A DNA stretch of 53,906 bases, taken from an uncultured Acidobacteriia bacterium (GTDB lineage Bacteria; Acidobacteriota; Terriglobia; Bryobacterales; Bryobacteraceae). A program made the position numbers and the translations under genes. This document shows, in pieces, positions 41,315 through 49,808 of the stretch (within the stretch, counting starts at the first letter, position 1; every line of letters starts with the position of its first letter). The DNA lies in contig CAINNJ010000045.1 in the NCBI GenBank assembly GCA_903851195.1, positions 1-53,906 on the forward strand, given 5' to 3'. The notes beneath the pieces were generated by a model. It had not been told where the DNA came from. It worked only from the letters and a program-made list of their open reading frames with translations, and ran no database searches.

Positions 41315-42736
41315 ATGACAAAACTTCCCCTGACAAAATCGCTGCCGCTGTTGTTCGTGGCGGGCGCCCTGGTGGCCGCGGAGCCCTCCGGTATTTCCGG
41401 GAAGTATCAGGAATCCGCACAGAAACTGATTACCGCCGCGCTGGCGGACGACGAGGGATTGCAGCGTCTGCAGTATCTTTGCGATCGGCTGGGGAACCGG
41501 ATCAGCGGTTCGGAATCGCTGGAGCGCGCCATTCAGTGGGCCGCGGGCGAGATGAAGAAGGCCGGGCTGGAGAATGTGCGGACGCCGCCGGTGAAGGTGC
41601 CGAAGTGGGTGCGGGGCAAGGAGAGCGCCGTGATGCTGGCGCCGGTGCAGAAGCCGCTCACGATGCTGGGGCTCGGGATGAGCGTGGGCACGCCCGCGGA
41701 CGGGATTACGGCGGAGGTGGTGGCGGTCAACAGCTTCGAGCAACTGACGGCGCTGGGGCGGGCGAAGGTGGAGGGGAAGATCGTGCTCTTCAATCCGGCG
41801 TGGCAGGGTTACGGGCCGACGGTGATTTACCGGAGTTCCGGGGCGTTGCGCGCGGCGGAGTTGGGGGCGGTGGCCGTGCTGGTGCGATCGATGACGGACC
41901 ACAGTTTGTCGACGCCGCATACGGGCGCGCTGAATTACACGGACGGGATCGCGAAGATTCCGGCGGCGGCGGTGACGGTGGAAGACGCGGCGATGCTGGA
42001 ACGGCTGGTGCGGAGCGGCGTGCCGGTGCGGGTGAAGCTCGCGATGGAAGCGCACCAGGAGCAGGACGCCGATTCGCACAACGTGATGGGGGAGATTCGC
42101 GGGACGGAGAAGCCGAACGAGGTGGTGGTGCTGGGCGGGCATATCGATTCGTGGGATATCGGGCAGGGAGCGAACGACGATGGCAGCGGGATTATGGCGA
42201 CGTTCCAGGCGGTGGCGCTGATGAAAAAGCTGGGGTTGAAGCCGCGGCGGACGATCCGGGTGGTGTTCTGGGTGAACGAGGAGAACGGCGGCGAGGGCGG
42301 CAAGGCGTATCGCGCGATGGTGGGCGAGGCGGTGAAGGATCACGTGGCGGCGATCGAGATGGATGGCGGGGCGGAGAAGCCGCTGGGTTTCGGGTTTGGG
42401 GGCGGAGGGGAGTTTGGGGGACGCGGCGGGGCGGCGGTTGCTACGTCCCCGGCGGCGTTTCAGAGGGCGGTGGAGATCGGGAAGCTGCTGGCGGGGATTC
42501 AGGGCGGGGAGATGACGCCAGGGGGCGGTGGATCGGATATTTCGCCGTTGCTGGCGGCGGGCGTGCCGGGGTTTGGGGTGCGCACGGTGGGCACGCATTA
42601 TTTCGACTGGCACCACACGAATTCGGATACGTTCGACAAGATTGTGCCGCTGGAGTTCCGGCAGAACGTGGCGGCGCTGGCGGTGCTCAGTTATGTGCTG
42701 GCGGATATGCCGGAGCGGTTGAGCGAGTTGAAGTAA
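41315..42736 (+). CDS. Exported M28 family aminopeptidase with PA insert
   Basis: A 473-residue enzyme with signal peptide MTKLPLTKSLPLLFVAGALV. Zinc ligands of M28 peptidases appear in order: His and Asp in LGGHIDSWDIG, NDDGSGIMA, Glu-Glu in WVNEENGGEGG, Asp in EMDGGAEK and His in FDWHHTNSDT. A protease-associated (PA) domain is inserted around residues 130-250. A glycine-rich loop (GFGFGGGGEFGGRGG) near residue 370 is unusual. The ATG at 41315 gives the signal peptide; an upstream in-frame start adds nothing. It releases N-terminal residues from peptides. Confidence 0.92.
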   Translation: MTKLPLTKSLPLLFVAGALVAAEPSGISGKYQESAQKLITAALADDEGLQRLQYLCDRLGNRISGSESLERAIQWAAGEMKKAGLENVRTPPVKVPKWVRGKESAVMLAPVQKPLTMLGLGMSVGTPADGITAEVVAVNSFEQLTALGRAKVEGKIVLFNPAWQGYGPTVIYRSSGALRAAELGAVAVLVRSMTDHSLSTPHTGALNYTDGIAKIPAAAVTVEDAAMLERLVRSGVPVRVKLAMEAHQEQDADSHNVMGEIRGTEKPNEVVVLGGHIDSWDIGQGANDDGSGIMATFQAVALMKKLGLKPRRTIRVVFWVNEENGGEGGKAYRAMVGEAVKDHVAAIEMDGGAEKPLGFGFGGGGEFGGRGGAAVATSPAAFQRAVEIGKLLAGIQGGEMTPGGGGSDISPLLAAGVPGFGVRTVGTHYFDWHHTNSDTFDKIVPLEFRQNVAALAVLSYVLADMPERLSELK

Positions 42737-42812
42737 GCTGCGATACTGTTGTTTCCGTCGTTATCCGAGCCACGTCGCCCGATCAGTTTGAGTTCACTTA
42801 TAAGGTGTCTTC

Positions 42813-44906
42813 ATGAATCGGATATTCGCCGCGTGTTTTGGGTTTTGCGCCGTGCTTTCGGGCGCTTCGCCGCAGAAGGGGACGGAAATCGTCTGGGATA
42901 AGTTCGGGGTCGCGCATGTTTACGCGAAATCGACCGAGGATTTGTTTTACGGGTACGGTTATGCGCAGGCGCAGAGCCACGGGGATCTGCTACTGCACCT
43001 CTATGGCGAATCGCGCGGCCGGGCGGCGGAGTATTTCGGGCCGTCCGGGCTGGAAGGCGATAAGTGGGTGTGGACGAACTCCGTGCCGCAGCGTTCCGAG
43101 CAGTGGCTGAAGCAGCAGACGCCGGAGTTCCGCGGGTATCTGGAAGCGTTCGCGAAGGGGATCAACGACTACGCGGCGCGGCATCCGGAGGCGTTGTCGG
43201 CGGAGTCGAAGCGGGTGCTGCCGGTTTCGGCGCTGGATCCGATTGAGCACGTGCACCGGATTGTCCATTTCACTTACATCGGTTCACAGCGACTGGCGGC
43301 GGCGGGCGGCGGGCCGGTGACGACGGCGAGTCTGCTGGAGACGCCGGAGGCGGTCGGGTCGAATGGGTGGGCGGTGGCTCCGGCGCATACGGCGAACGGG
43401 AAGGCGCTGCTGCTGGGGAATCCGCATCTGGGGTGGGGTGGCTGGCAGACCTACTATGAGATTCAGCTGAACGCGCCGGGGATCAGTCTGTATGGCGCGA
43501 GTCAGGTGGGTTTTCCGGTGCTGCGGTTTCTGTTCAGCGAGTATGTGGGCTTCAATCAGACGGTGAACAATGTCGACGCGGTGGATTTGTACCGGATTAC
43601 TCGCCAGGGCGACGGGTATTTGTTCGATGGCAAGGTGCGAGCGTTCGAGACGTCGCAGCATGAGCTGAAGATCCGGCAGGCGGACGGCGGGTTCAGGACC
43701 GAGATGCTGGGGATTACGAGCACGCTGCATGGTCCGGTGATTAAGCAGGAGAACGGCGCGCCGATCGCGATGAAAGTGGCGGGGCTCGACCGGCCTTACT
43801 TACTCGAAGAGTACTGGCAGATGGCGACGGCGCATAACTTCGCGCAGTTCGAGAAGGCGGTTTCGCGGCTGCAGGTGCCCTGTTTCAATATTCTGTACGC
43901 GGACCGGGACGGGCATATCGAGTATCTGCTGAACGGGACCATTCCGAAGCGGCGAAAGGGCGATCTGAAGTTCTGGGCGGGAGTGGTTCCGGGCGATACG
44001 TCCGAGACGCTTTGGGATAGTTATCTGAGTTACGCGGAGTTGCCGAAATCGGTGGATCCGCCGGCGGGGTATGTGCAGAATACGAACGATCCGCCGTGGA
44101 ATACGTCGTGGCCGGATACGCTGGATCCGGATCGGTATCCGCCTTATGTCGCGCCGCGGACGATTACGTTCCGGGCGGAGCGGTCGCTGCGGATGTTATA
44201 TGAAGACAAGAAGATTACTTACGATCACTTTATCGCTTATAAGCATTCGACTCGGATGGAGTTAGCGGACCGGATTCTGCCGGACTTACAGGATGCGGTA
44301 AGTCAGTTCGGGACGCCGCTGGCGAAACAGGCGGCGGGGGTGCTGGCGGCGTGGGACCGGCAGGCGGAGGCGGACAGCAAGGGCGCGGTGCTGTTCTATC
44401 AGTGGGCGATGCAGTTCATGAATCCGTCCCTGGGATCGCAGGCGGGCTTCGCGGTGCCGTACGATATCCACGCGCCGTTGTCGACGCCGCGGGGTTTGAA
44501 GGATCTGGAGAAGGCGGCGGCGCAGCTGGATGCAGCGGCGAAGGAGACGGTGAAGCTTTATGGGTCGCTGGATGTGGCATGGGGTAAGGTGATGCGGTTC
44601 CAGTATGCGGGGCTGGATCTGCCGGGGAATGGCGGGTTCGGGAATCTGGGGATTTTTCGGGTAATTACGTTCGGCAGCGCGCACGGGAATACACGGTCGC
44701 AGACGCACGGGGAGACGTGGATTTCGGCCGTGGAATTCAGTAAGCCTGTGAAGGCGAAGGTGCTGATGACTTACGGGAATTCGTCGCAGCCGGGTTCGCC
44801 GCATCAGAAGGATCAGTTGCCGCTGCTGGTGAATAAACAGCTGCGGACGGCCTGGCTGACGCGGGCGGATGTGGAAGCGAATATGGAGAGTCGGGATAAG
44901 TTTTAG
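42813..44906 (+). CDS. Penicillin acylase family Ntn hydrolase
   Basis: A 697-residue N-terminal-nucleophile acylase with a leader of about 20 residues (MNRIFAACFGFCAVLSGASP). The precursor would cut itself at Ser183 in EAVGSNGWAVAP, the new N-terminus of the beta chain, after an alpha chain and spacer. GITSTLHGPVI and the beta-chain Asn region (GSAHGNTRSQTHGETW near residue 605) fit the family. The family includes penicillin G acylases, aculeacin acylase and quorum-quenching AHL acylases such as PvdQ; the substrate here is not readable from sequence. It is transcribed in the same direction as the M28 gene after 76 bp. Confidence 0.9.
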   Translation: MNRIFAACFGFCAVLSGASPQKGTEIVWDKFGVAHVYAKSTEDLFYGYGYAQAQSHGDLLLHLYGESRGRAAEYFGPSGLEGDKWVWTNSVPQRSEQWLKQQTPEFRGYLEAFAKGINDYAARHPEALSAESKRVLPVSALDPIEHVHRIVHFTYIGSQRLAAAGGGPVTTASLLETPEAVGSNGWAVAPAHTANGKALLLGNPHLGWGGWQTYYEIQLNAPGISLYGASQVGFPVLRFLFSEYVGFNQTVNNVDAVDLYRITRQGDGYLFDGKVRAFETSQHELKIRQADGGFRTEMLGITSTLHGPVIKQENGAPIAMKVAGLDRPYLLEEYWQMATAHNFAQFEKAVSRLQVPCFNILYADRDGHIEYLLNGTIPKRRKGDLKFWAGVVPGDTSETLWDSYLSYAELPKSVDPPAGYVQNTNDPPWNTSWPDTLDPDRYPPYVAPRTITFRAERSLRMLYEDKKITYDHFIAYKHSTRMELADRILPDLQDAVSQFGTPLAKQAAGVLAAWDRQAEADSKGAVLFYQWAMQFMNPSLGSQAGFAVPYDIHAPLSTPRGLKDLEKAAAQLDAAAKETVKLYGSLDVAWGKVMRFQYAGLDLPGNGGFGNLGIFRVITFGSAHGNTRSQTHGETWISAVEFSKPVKAKVLMTYGNSSQPGSPHQKDQLPLLVNKQLRTAWLTRADVEANMESRDKF

Positions 44907-44962
44907 GTAGTTCTTTGACCGGGTGAAAGTTGTTCTCTTGATTTGTGGCAGAACCTCAACAT

Positions 44963-45007
44963 CGCCGGTTACCAACCGGCGCGCAGATTACCAATCTGCC
45001 CCACATT
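44963..45007. repeat. Double-hairpin intergenic repeat, copy E
   Basis: Hairpins CGCCGGTTaccAACCGGCG and GCAGATTaccAATCTGC are followed by CCCCACATTCGC. It is nearly identical to copy C and lies between two converging genes, directly after the M1 peptidase stop. Confidence 0.8.
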
Positions 45008-45013
45008 CGCCGG

Positions 45014-47605
45014 TTAGTTCCAGCGGGCGCGGATGCGCAGGGTGCGGTCGAGGTCGTCCTTGACTTCGAGGACTTTGAGGCGCAGGTCGGGGTCGAGATC
45101 TTTTTGGGCCAGGAAGGCTTCCACGGCCTGTTGCGCTTCGGCGGATTTGTGGCTGGCGACGAAACTGGAGAGCCAGCTGCCGAGGAAGAAGATCTTTCTC
45201 TGGCGCTTCACCAGCGGGAGCGCCTGCAGGGCGCGCGCCACGTAGGGCAGGGTAAGCGCTTCCTGGTTCCAGGCGTTGAAAGCGCTCAGGCTGGCGGTGA
45301 CGAAGTCTTCGGGCTGGGCGCCGTCCTTCAGATATTCCTCGAAATACTTGCTTTTGTTTTCCGGCGTGCCGACTCCGGCCAGGGCCGCGTAGGCGGAGCG
45401 TTTGCCGTCCTCCGATTTGTCGCGGCCGCTTTCGGACAGCACGAGTTCGGGACCATCCGGCAGGCCCTGGCGAACCAACGTGGCGATGAGGTTCCAGCGG
45501 TCGCGCTGCTGCAGCGGGACGCCGGGGATCTGGCTTTGGCCGGTGAGCAGGGCTCGGGCCTCCGCGAGAGCGGCGGGAGTTGACGCGGAGTTGCTGAAAG
45601 ACCGGAAGTAGGCGATGCGGAAATCGCGCGTGGCGGCGTTTTTCATGCGGTCCATGAGCAGGGTTTCGAAGGCGGCGGACGCGGCGGGGCGCTTCGCATC
45701 CGACAGGTAGCCGCGGATCGCCTGGCCGGTGCGGCTGAGGACGCTCTGGGTAATGTCGAGATCGGTTTCGGTGGCGAGACTGCGCACGGCGAAATCGACG
45801 TAGACGGCGGGGGAGAGCTGGGCTTCGCGGACGGAGTCCCAGAGCGCGCCCCAGTGGAGGGCACGTTCCAGAGGATCAGTCACGGCGGGCATGGCGGTCT
45901 GCATGCCGGTGAGGCTGCGCTCGTCGGGGAGGAAGCGGCCGTAGGCCTGGTCGCCGCTGTTGGCGAAGACGTAGTCGGGGCAGGGCTTGCCGACCGCGTC
46001 GGGGACCTTGGCGGTGGCGGTGCTGAAGGAGACGGGGAGCGACTCGCCGGTCCCGAGCAGGAGGCGCGTGGAGACGGGCCAGAGGTGGCCTTCGCGAAGG
46101 GAGTCCTGCTGGGCGATGTCGAAAGTGGTGAGGCGGTTGCCGGCGCAGGCCCATTGGACGGTGACGACGGGCATGCCGCGCTGGCGGACCCAGGCGTCGG
46201 CCCAGGCGCGGAGGTCCTGTTTGGAGGACGTGGAGAAGGCCAGGATGAGGTCCTGCCAGGTGGCGTTCGAGTAGGCGTGGTCGCGGAGGAAGAGGCGGAC
46301 GCCGTCGCGGAAAGGTTCCTCCCCGATTTTGTAGTTCAGGACGCGGAGCAGGCTGGGGGCTTTCTGGTAGACGATGGCGCCGTAGGCCGATTTGGCGTCG
46401 GCGAGATTGCGCACCTGCTGGTAGATGGGCGTGGTGCCCTGGGTTTCGTCGATGTTGTAGGCGAGGGGTTTTATCGATTCGTAGAAGCGCTTCCAGACTT
46501 CGCTGGGGGGCTCGAGTTCGGCGAGGGTGTGGAAGGCCATGTACTGGGCGAAGCCTTCCTTGAGCCAGAGATCGTCGAACCAGCGCATGGTGACGAAGTC
46601 GCCGAACCACTGGTGGGCGAGTTCGTGGAGGACGGTGACGGAGCGGCGCTGGTGGTCGGTGACGTTGGGCGCGGCGCGGAAGAGGACGGCGTCTTCGCGG
46701 AGGAAGGTGGCTCCGGCGTGTTCCATGCCGCCGTAGGGGAAGCCGGGCAGCAGGACCTGGTCGTACTTGGGGAAGGGATACGGCTGGCCGAAGAAAGCCG
46801 CGAGCTGGTCCATGCCGCGGTGGGTGTAGCGGGCGACTTCCGGCCACTCTTCTTTGGCGCGGGCGAGCATGCTTTTGCGGACGAAGAGGCGGAGGGGGAC
46901 GGCTGCGGTTTCGGCTGCGGGCACCGGCAGTTGTTCGAAGGGTCCGGCGGCGAAGGCGAAGAGGTAGGTGCTGATGGGGCGGGTTTCGGCGAAGCGGAAA
47001 TGGCCGGGGGCGGTGGACTGTTCGGCGGTGTTCGAGATGACGGTCCAGCCGGCGGGCGCTGTGGCTTCGAAGGTGAAGCGGGCTTTGAGGTCGGGCTGGT
47101 CGAAGCAGGGGAAGGCGAGGCTCGCGTCCATGGGGACGAAGAGGGTGTAGAGGTATTCGTTGTTGTCGAGGGGGTCGATGACGCGGGTGACCGCGCGGTT
47201 GGACTGGGCGATGGCGGATTCGAAGTCGAGATCGATGGTGTTCTCGCCGGCGGTGAGGGCTGAGGCTTCGACGATGATGTGGCCGTTGGCCTGTTGCGGC
47301 GTGCGGGCGGCGCCGTTGACGCGAACATTGCGGATGCGGCCGTTGGCGATGTCGCCCGAGGGGGAGAGATCGCGGAAATCGAGGATGAGGTCGCCAGCGG
47401 TGGCGGTGCGCTGAAACCGGATGGTTTCGCTGCCCTGCAGGGTGGGCGCGTTGGGGGCCAGTTGCACGGAAAGCCGGTAGCGCACGGCGGAGAGGGTTTT
47501 CGCGCGCGTTTGGGCGAGTTCGAGCGTTACGCCCTGGGCCGGCGCCTGAGCGAAGGAATTTGCCGCACCTAGCAGCAGTACTAATAGTGACAAGAGTTGG
47601 CGCAT
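45014..47605 (-). CDS. Exported M1 family aminopeptidase
   Basis: An 863-residue zinc aminopeptidase with signal peptide MRQLLSLLVLLLGAANSFAQ. The exopeptidase motif is GGMEHAGATFLRED (GxMEN-like) and the zinc motif is HELAHQWFGDFV, with the third ligand in WLKEGFAQYM. The C-terminal ERAP1-like helical domain (from about residue 540) is complete. M1 enzymes remove N-terminal amino acids from peptides; this one acts outside the cytoplasm. The GAMEN asparagine position is His here (GGMEHAG), a substitution seen in some exported relatives that may alter specificity. It is divergent from the E2-like gene. Confidence 0.9.
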   Translation of the reverse strand: MRQLLSLLVLLLGAANSFAQAPAQGVTLELAQTRAKTLSAVRYRLSVQLAPNAPTLQGSETIRFQRTATAGDLILDFRDLSPSGDIANGRIRNVRVNGAARTPQQANGHIIVEASALTAGENTIDLDFESAIAQSNRAVTRVIDPLDNNEYLYTLFVPMDASLAFPCFDQPDLKARFTFEATAPAGWTVISNTAEQSTAPGHFRFAETRPISTYLFAFAAGPFEQLPVPAAETAAVPLRLFVRKSMLARAKEEWPEVARYTHRGMDQLAAFFGQPYPFPKYDQVLLPGFPYGGMEHAGATFLREDAVLFRAAPNVTDHQRRSVTVLHELAHQWFGDFVTMRWFDDLWLKEGFAQYMAFHTLAELEPPSEVWKRFYESIKPLAYNIDETQGTTPIYQQVRNLADAKSAYGAIVYQKAPSLLRVLNYKIGEEPFRDGVRLFLRDHAYSNATWQDLILAFSTSSKQDLRAWADAWVRQRGMPVVTVQWACAGNRLTTFDIAQQDSLREGHLWPVSTRLLLGTGESLPVSFSTATAKVPDAVGKPCPDYVFANSGDQAYGRFLPDERSLTGMQTAMPAVTDPLERALHWGALWDSVREAQLSPAVYVDFAVRSLATETDLDITQSVLSRTGQAIRGYLSDAKRPAASAAFETLLMDRMKNAATRDFRIAYFRSFSNSASTPAALAEARALLTGQSQIPGVPLQQRDRWNLIATLVRQGLPDGPELVLSESGRDKSEDGKRSAYAALAGVGTPENKSKYFEEYLKDGAQPEDFVTASLSAFNAWNQEALTLPYVARALQALPLVKRQRKIFFLGSWLSSFVASHKSAEAQQAVEAFLAQKDLDPDLRLKVLEVKDDLDRTLRIRARWN

Positions 47606-47644
47606 TAACTAATTCCGATATTGTACGATTCAATCCGTATTGGG

Positions 47645-48409
47645 ATGATAAAGAGACGCATGGTGAAGGGACGAGTAGAACGGCTGGATTTCGCCGAGCG
47701 CTGGCTGCACGATGGCCTGCGTCTGATCGAGTTTCCGGGCGGACTGTTGTCGGTGGAAGTCGACATGTCGAAGGCCGTGGCGTTCCGGCAGCGAATGAAA
47801 GAATCGGGCAGTCCGGTCACTTACACCCATCTTATTGTGTTAGCGGCGGCGCGGGTACTGGCGGAGCATCCGGAGTTACACCGACTGGTGGCCGGGACGA
47901 AGCGACTGACTCCGGATTGCGTGGATATTTGTCTGAGCGTGGCGGGGGATGGCGTGGTCACGCCGGTGGTGCTGGTGCGGGATGCGGCCAACAAGGATTT
48001 GCCGGAGATTGCCCGGGAGGTTCGGGAGGGCGCGGTTCGGGCCAAGGCGGAAGACGAGAAGATGCGGGCGATCCTGCGGCGGTGGGGGTGGCTGGTGCCG
48101 GCCGGTGTTTTGCGTCGGGCGCTGTTGCGGTTTTTACGGAGCCGGTTGTCCTATTGCCGGAGGGTCAGCGGCACGTTTCAGATCTCGCTGATTCCGTCGG
48201 TGGATCTGTTTACGCCGTTCCTGTTCAACACGGCGGCGGTGCTGGCGGCGGGGCGTGTGCGGGACCGGGTGGTGGCGGTGGACGGCAAGGCGGTGGTCCG
48301 GCCGACGATGGCGCTGACGTGCTGTAACTCGCATAAGATCTGGAACGGGATGAATACGGCGATGTTCCTGAACTGCGTAAAGGAAAAGCTGGAAGAGGCC
48401 GCGGTTTAA
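47645..48409 (+). CDS. Stand-alone 2-oxoacid dehydrogenase E2-like acyltransferase
   Basis: A 254-residue protein of the chloramphenicol acetyltransferase/E2 catalytic superfamily, without lipoyl or E3-binding domains. Matching segments are VTYTHLIVLAAARVLAEHPE, LSVAGDGVVTPVVLVRDAAN, KDLPEIAREVREGAVRAKAE, GTFQISLIPSVDLFTPFLFN and VVRPTMALTCCNSHKIWNG. In active E2 enzymes the catalytic motif is HxxxDG; here it is His230-Lys-Ile-Trp-Asn234-Gly, so the Asp is replaced by Asn. Trimer formation without a lipoyl arm implies a free thioester donor. No E1 or E3 genes are adjacent. The start is taken at ATG 47645; 47660 is an alternative. Confidence 0.82.
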   Translation: MIKRRMVKGRVERLDFAERWLHDGLRLIEFPGGLLSVEVDMSKAVAFRQRMKESGSPVTYTHLIVLAAARVLAEHPELHRLVAGTKRLTPDCVDICLSVAGDGVVTPVVLVRDAANKDLPEIAREVREGAVRAKAEDEKMRAILRRWGWLVPAGVLRRALLRFLRSRLSYCRRVSGTFQISLIPSVDLFTPFLFNTAAVLAAGRVRDRVVAVDGKAVVRPTMALTCCNSHKIWNGMNTAMFLNCVKEKLEEAAV

Positions 48410-49665
48410 GGGCTGGGTTGTGGGAGGAGTTGTTCGGCGAGGTCGGCGGCGCGGGAGAGGCCTCCGGCGCGTTGGATGGCCTGGCTCATGCGGTCTGCCG
48501 AGGCTTTGAAGGGGTTGCCGGGCGCGAGGGCTTGCTGCACGGCGGCGCGCAGGCGGGCTGTCGTCAACTTCGCGGGCGGGATCACGATGCCGGCACTGGT
48601 GCGGGCGGTTCGGGCGGCGATGGCGGGCTGGTCGTGGGCCAGGGGGATCGCGACCATCGGCACGCCAAAGGCGAGCGACTGCTGGGTGGTGTTCATGCCG
48701 GAGTGCGTGATGGTGAGGGCGGCACGGCGCAGGAGTTCGGTCTGCGGCGCGTAGTTCACGACGAGCGGGTTGCCGGGGAGATCCGGAATTTTGGAGCCGG
48801 TGCTGTCACCAAGGGATAACACGAGTTGCGCGTCGAGACCGGCGCAGGCTTCCGCCATCAGGGCGAAGTAGTGGCTGTCCTTTCTTTGCAGCGTGCCTAA
48901 AGAACCGTAGATCAGCGGGCGTCCGTCGAGGCGATCAAAGGGGAAGGGGACGGGCGGGGCTGCGGCGTCGAACCAGGGGCCGAGATAGTGGAAGCCGGCG
49001 GGCAGGCGGGAGCGCGGGAAGTCGAATTCGCGGGGCATCTGGGCGAGTTGCGCGGTGGGGGAGAAGGAGTCGTCGGGAATGCGGAGCGCGGGCAGGTTCC
49101 AGCGGCGCCGGTAGCGGTTGAGGACGGCCTGGATGGGCGCGATGAAGTGGTCGGAGACGGCGTAGGCGAGGCGGTTGCGGAGGGCGGCGAGGGGGGAATC
49201 CGACCAGCCCCAGGGGGCGAAGGGGGGCGGGATGAGGGGCTCGCGGTTGAGGGGCAGGCTGGTGCAGATGCTGGCGAAGGGCAGGCGGAGGTGTTGGGCG
49301 ACGGTGGCTCCGGCGGGCTCGTTCTGATCCACTAGCAGGGCTTGAACGCCGGAGGCGGCGATGGCGGCGGGGGCGAATTCGAGGATGAGTTCGGAGATGC
49401 GGACGGCGCCTTGAATCGCGAATTTGAGGCTTTGGGTTCCGGTCAGGGTGGCGAGGTGGTCGACGGATTGGGCGAGGGTGCCGGGCGGGAAGTGGTCGGC
49501 GCCGAGAGGTGCGAATTCGAGGCGGGCGGCGAGGATCTTCGGTTCCAGTTCGGCGACGTGGAAGAAAGTGACTCGGTGGCCGCGGGAAGTGACGGTTCGG
49601 CCCAGTGCCGCGAGGGGATTGATGTGGCCGGGAATCGGGGGACAGACGATACCGAAGTGGGCCAT
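48406..49665 (-). CDS. Glycosyltransferase family 1 (UGT/MGT-like)
   Basis: A 419-residue GT-B glycosyltransferase starting MAHFGIVCPPIPGHINPLAA, as in macrolide and carotenoid glycosyltransferases. The sugar-nucleotide motif near the C-terminus is THSGMNTTQQSLAFGVPMVA, followed by IPLAHDQPAIAARTA. The closest functional type by pattern is a zeaxanthin glucosyltransferase-like (CrtX) enzyme acting on a hydrophobic aglycone, but no carotenoid genes are present. The stop shares bases with the converging E2-like gene. Repeat copies F and F' lie upstream of the start. Confidence 0.87.
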   Translation of the reverse strand: MAHFGIVCPPIPGHINPLAALGRTVTSRGHRVTFFHVAELEPKILAARLEFAPLGADHFPPGTLAQSVDHLATLTGTQSLKFAIQGAVRISELILEFAPAAIAASGVQALLVDQNEPAGATVAQHLRLPFASICTSLPLNREPLIPPPFAPWGWSDSPLAALRNRLAYAVSDHFIAPIQAVLNRYRRRWNLPALRIPDDSFSPTAQLAQMPREFDFPRSRLPAGFHYLGPWFDAAAPPVPFPFDRLDGRPLIYGSLGTLQRKDSHYFALMAEACAGLDAQLVLSLGDSTGSKIPDLPGNPLVVNYAPQTELLRRAALTITHSGMNTTQQSLAFGVPMVAIPLAHDQPAIAARTARTSAGIVIPPAKLTTARLRAAVQQALAPGNPFKASADRMSQAIQRAGGLSRAADLAEQLLPQPSP

Positions 49666-49682
49666 GGAGTGGTGCTCGGGCT

Positions 49683-49780
49683 CATGTGGGGCAGACTGTT
49701 GAATAGCTGCGCGCCGGTTGGTTCATCGGCGGAGTTGGCGGGTTTCCAACCCGCCGCAGGAAGACATCCTGCCCCACATC
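49683..49780. repeat. Inverted pair of double-hairpin repeats (copy F and a decayed reverse copy)
   Basis: Positions 49737-49780 are a forward copy (GGCGGGTTtccAACCCGCC, then GCAGGAagacATCCTGC and CCCCACATC). Positions 49684-49730 are a reverse-complement copy of the C/E subtype with decayed stems (ATGTGGGGCAG ... GCGCGCCGGTTGG). The outer arms ATGTGGGGCAG and CTGCCCCACAT are exact inverted repeats, so the pair resembles a BIME. It separates tal from the downstream glycosyltransferase gene on the minus strand. Confidence 0.7.
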
Positions 49781-49808
49781 GAGAGAACGACTTTACCTTG
49801 TCAAAGAA

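Noticed and set aside
45854-47263. 469-codon open frame opposite the M1 peptidase
   Set aside because: Same antisense composition bias; the M1 gene has all catalytic motifs on the other strand.
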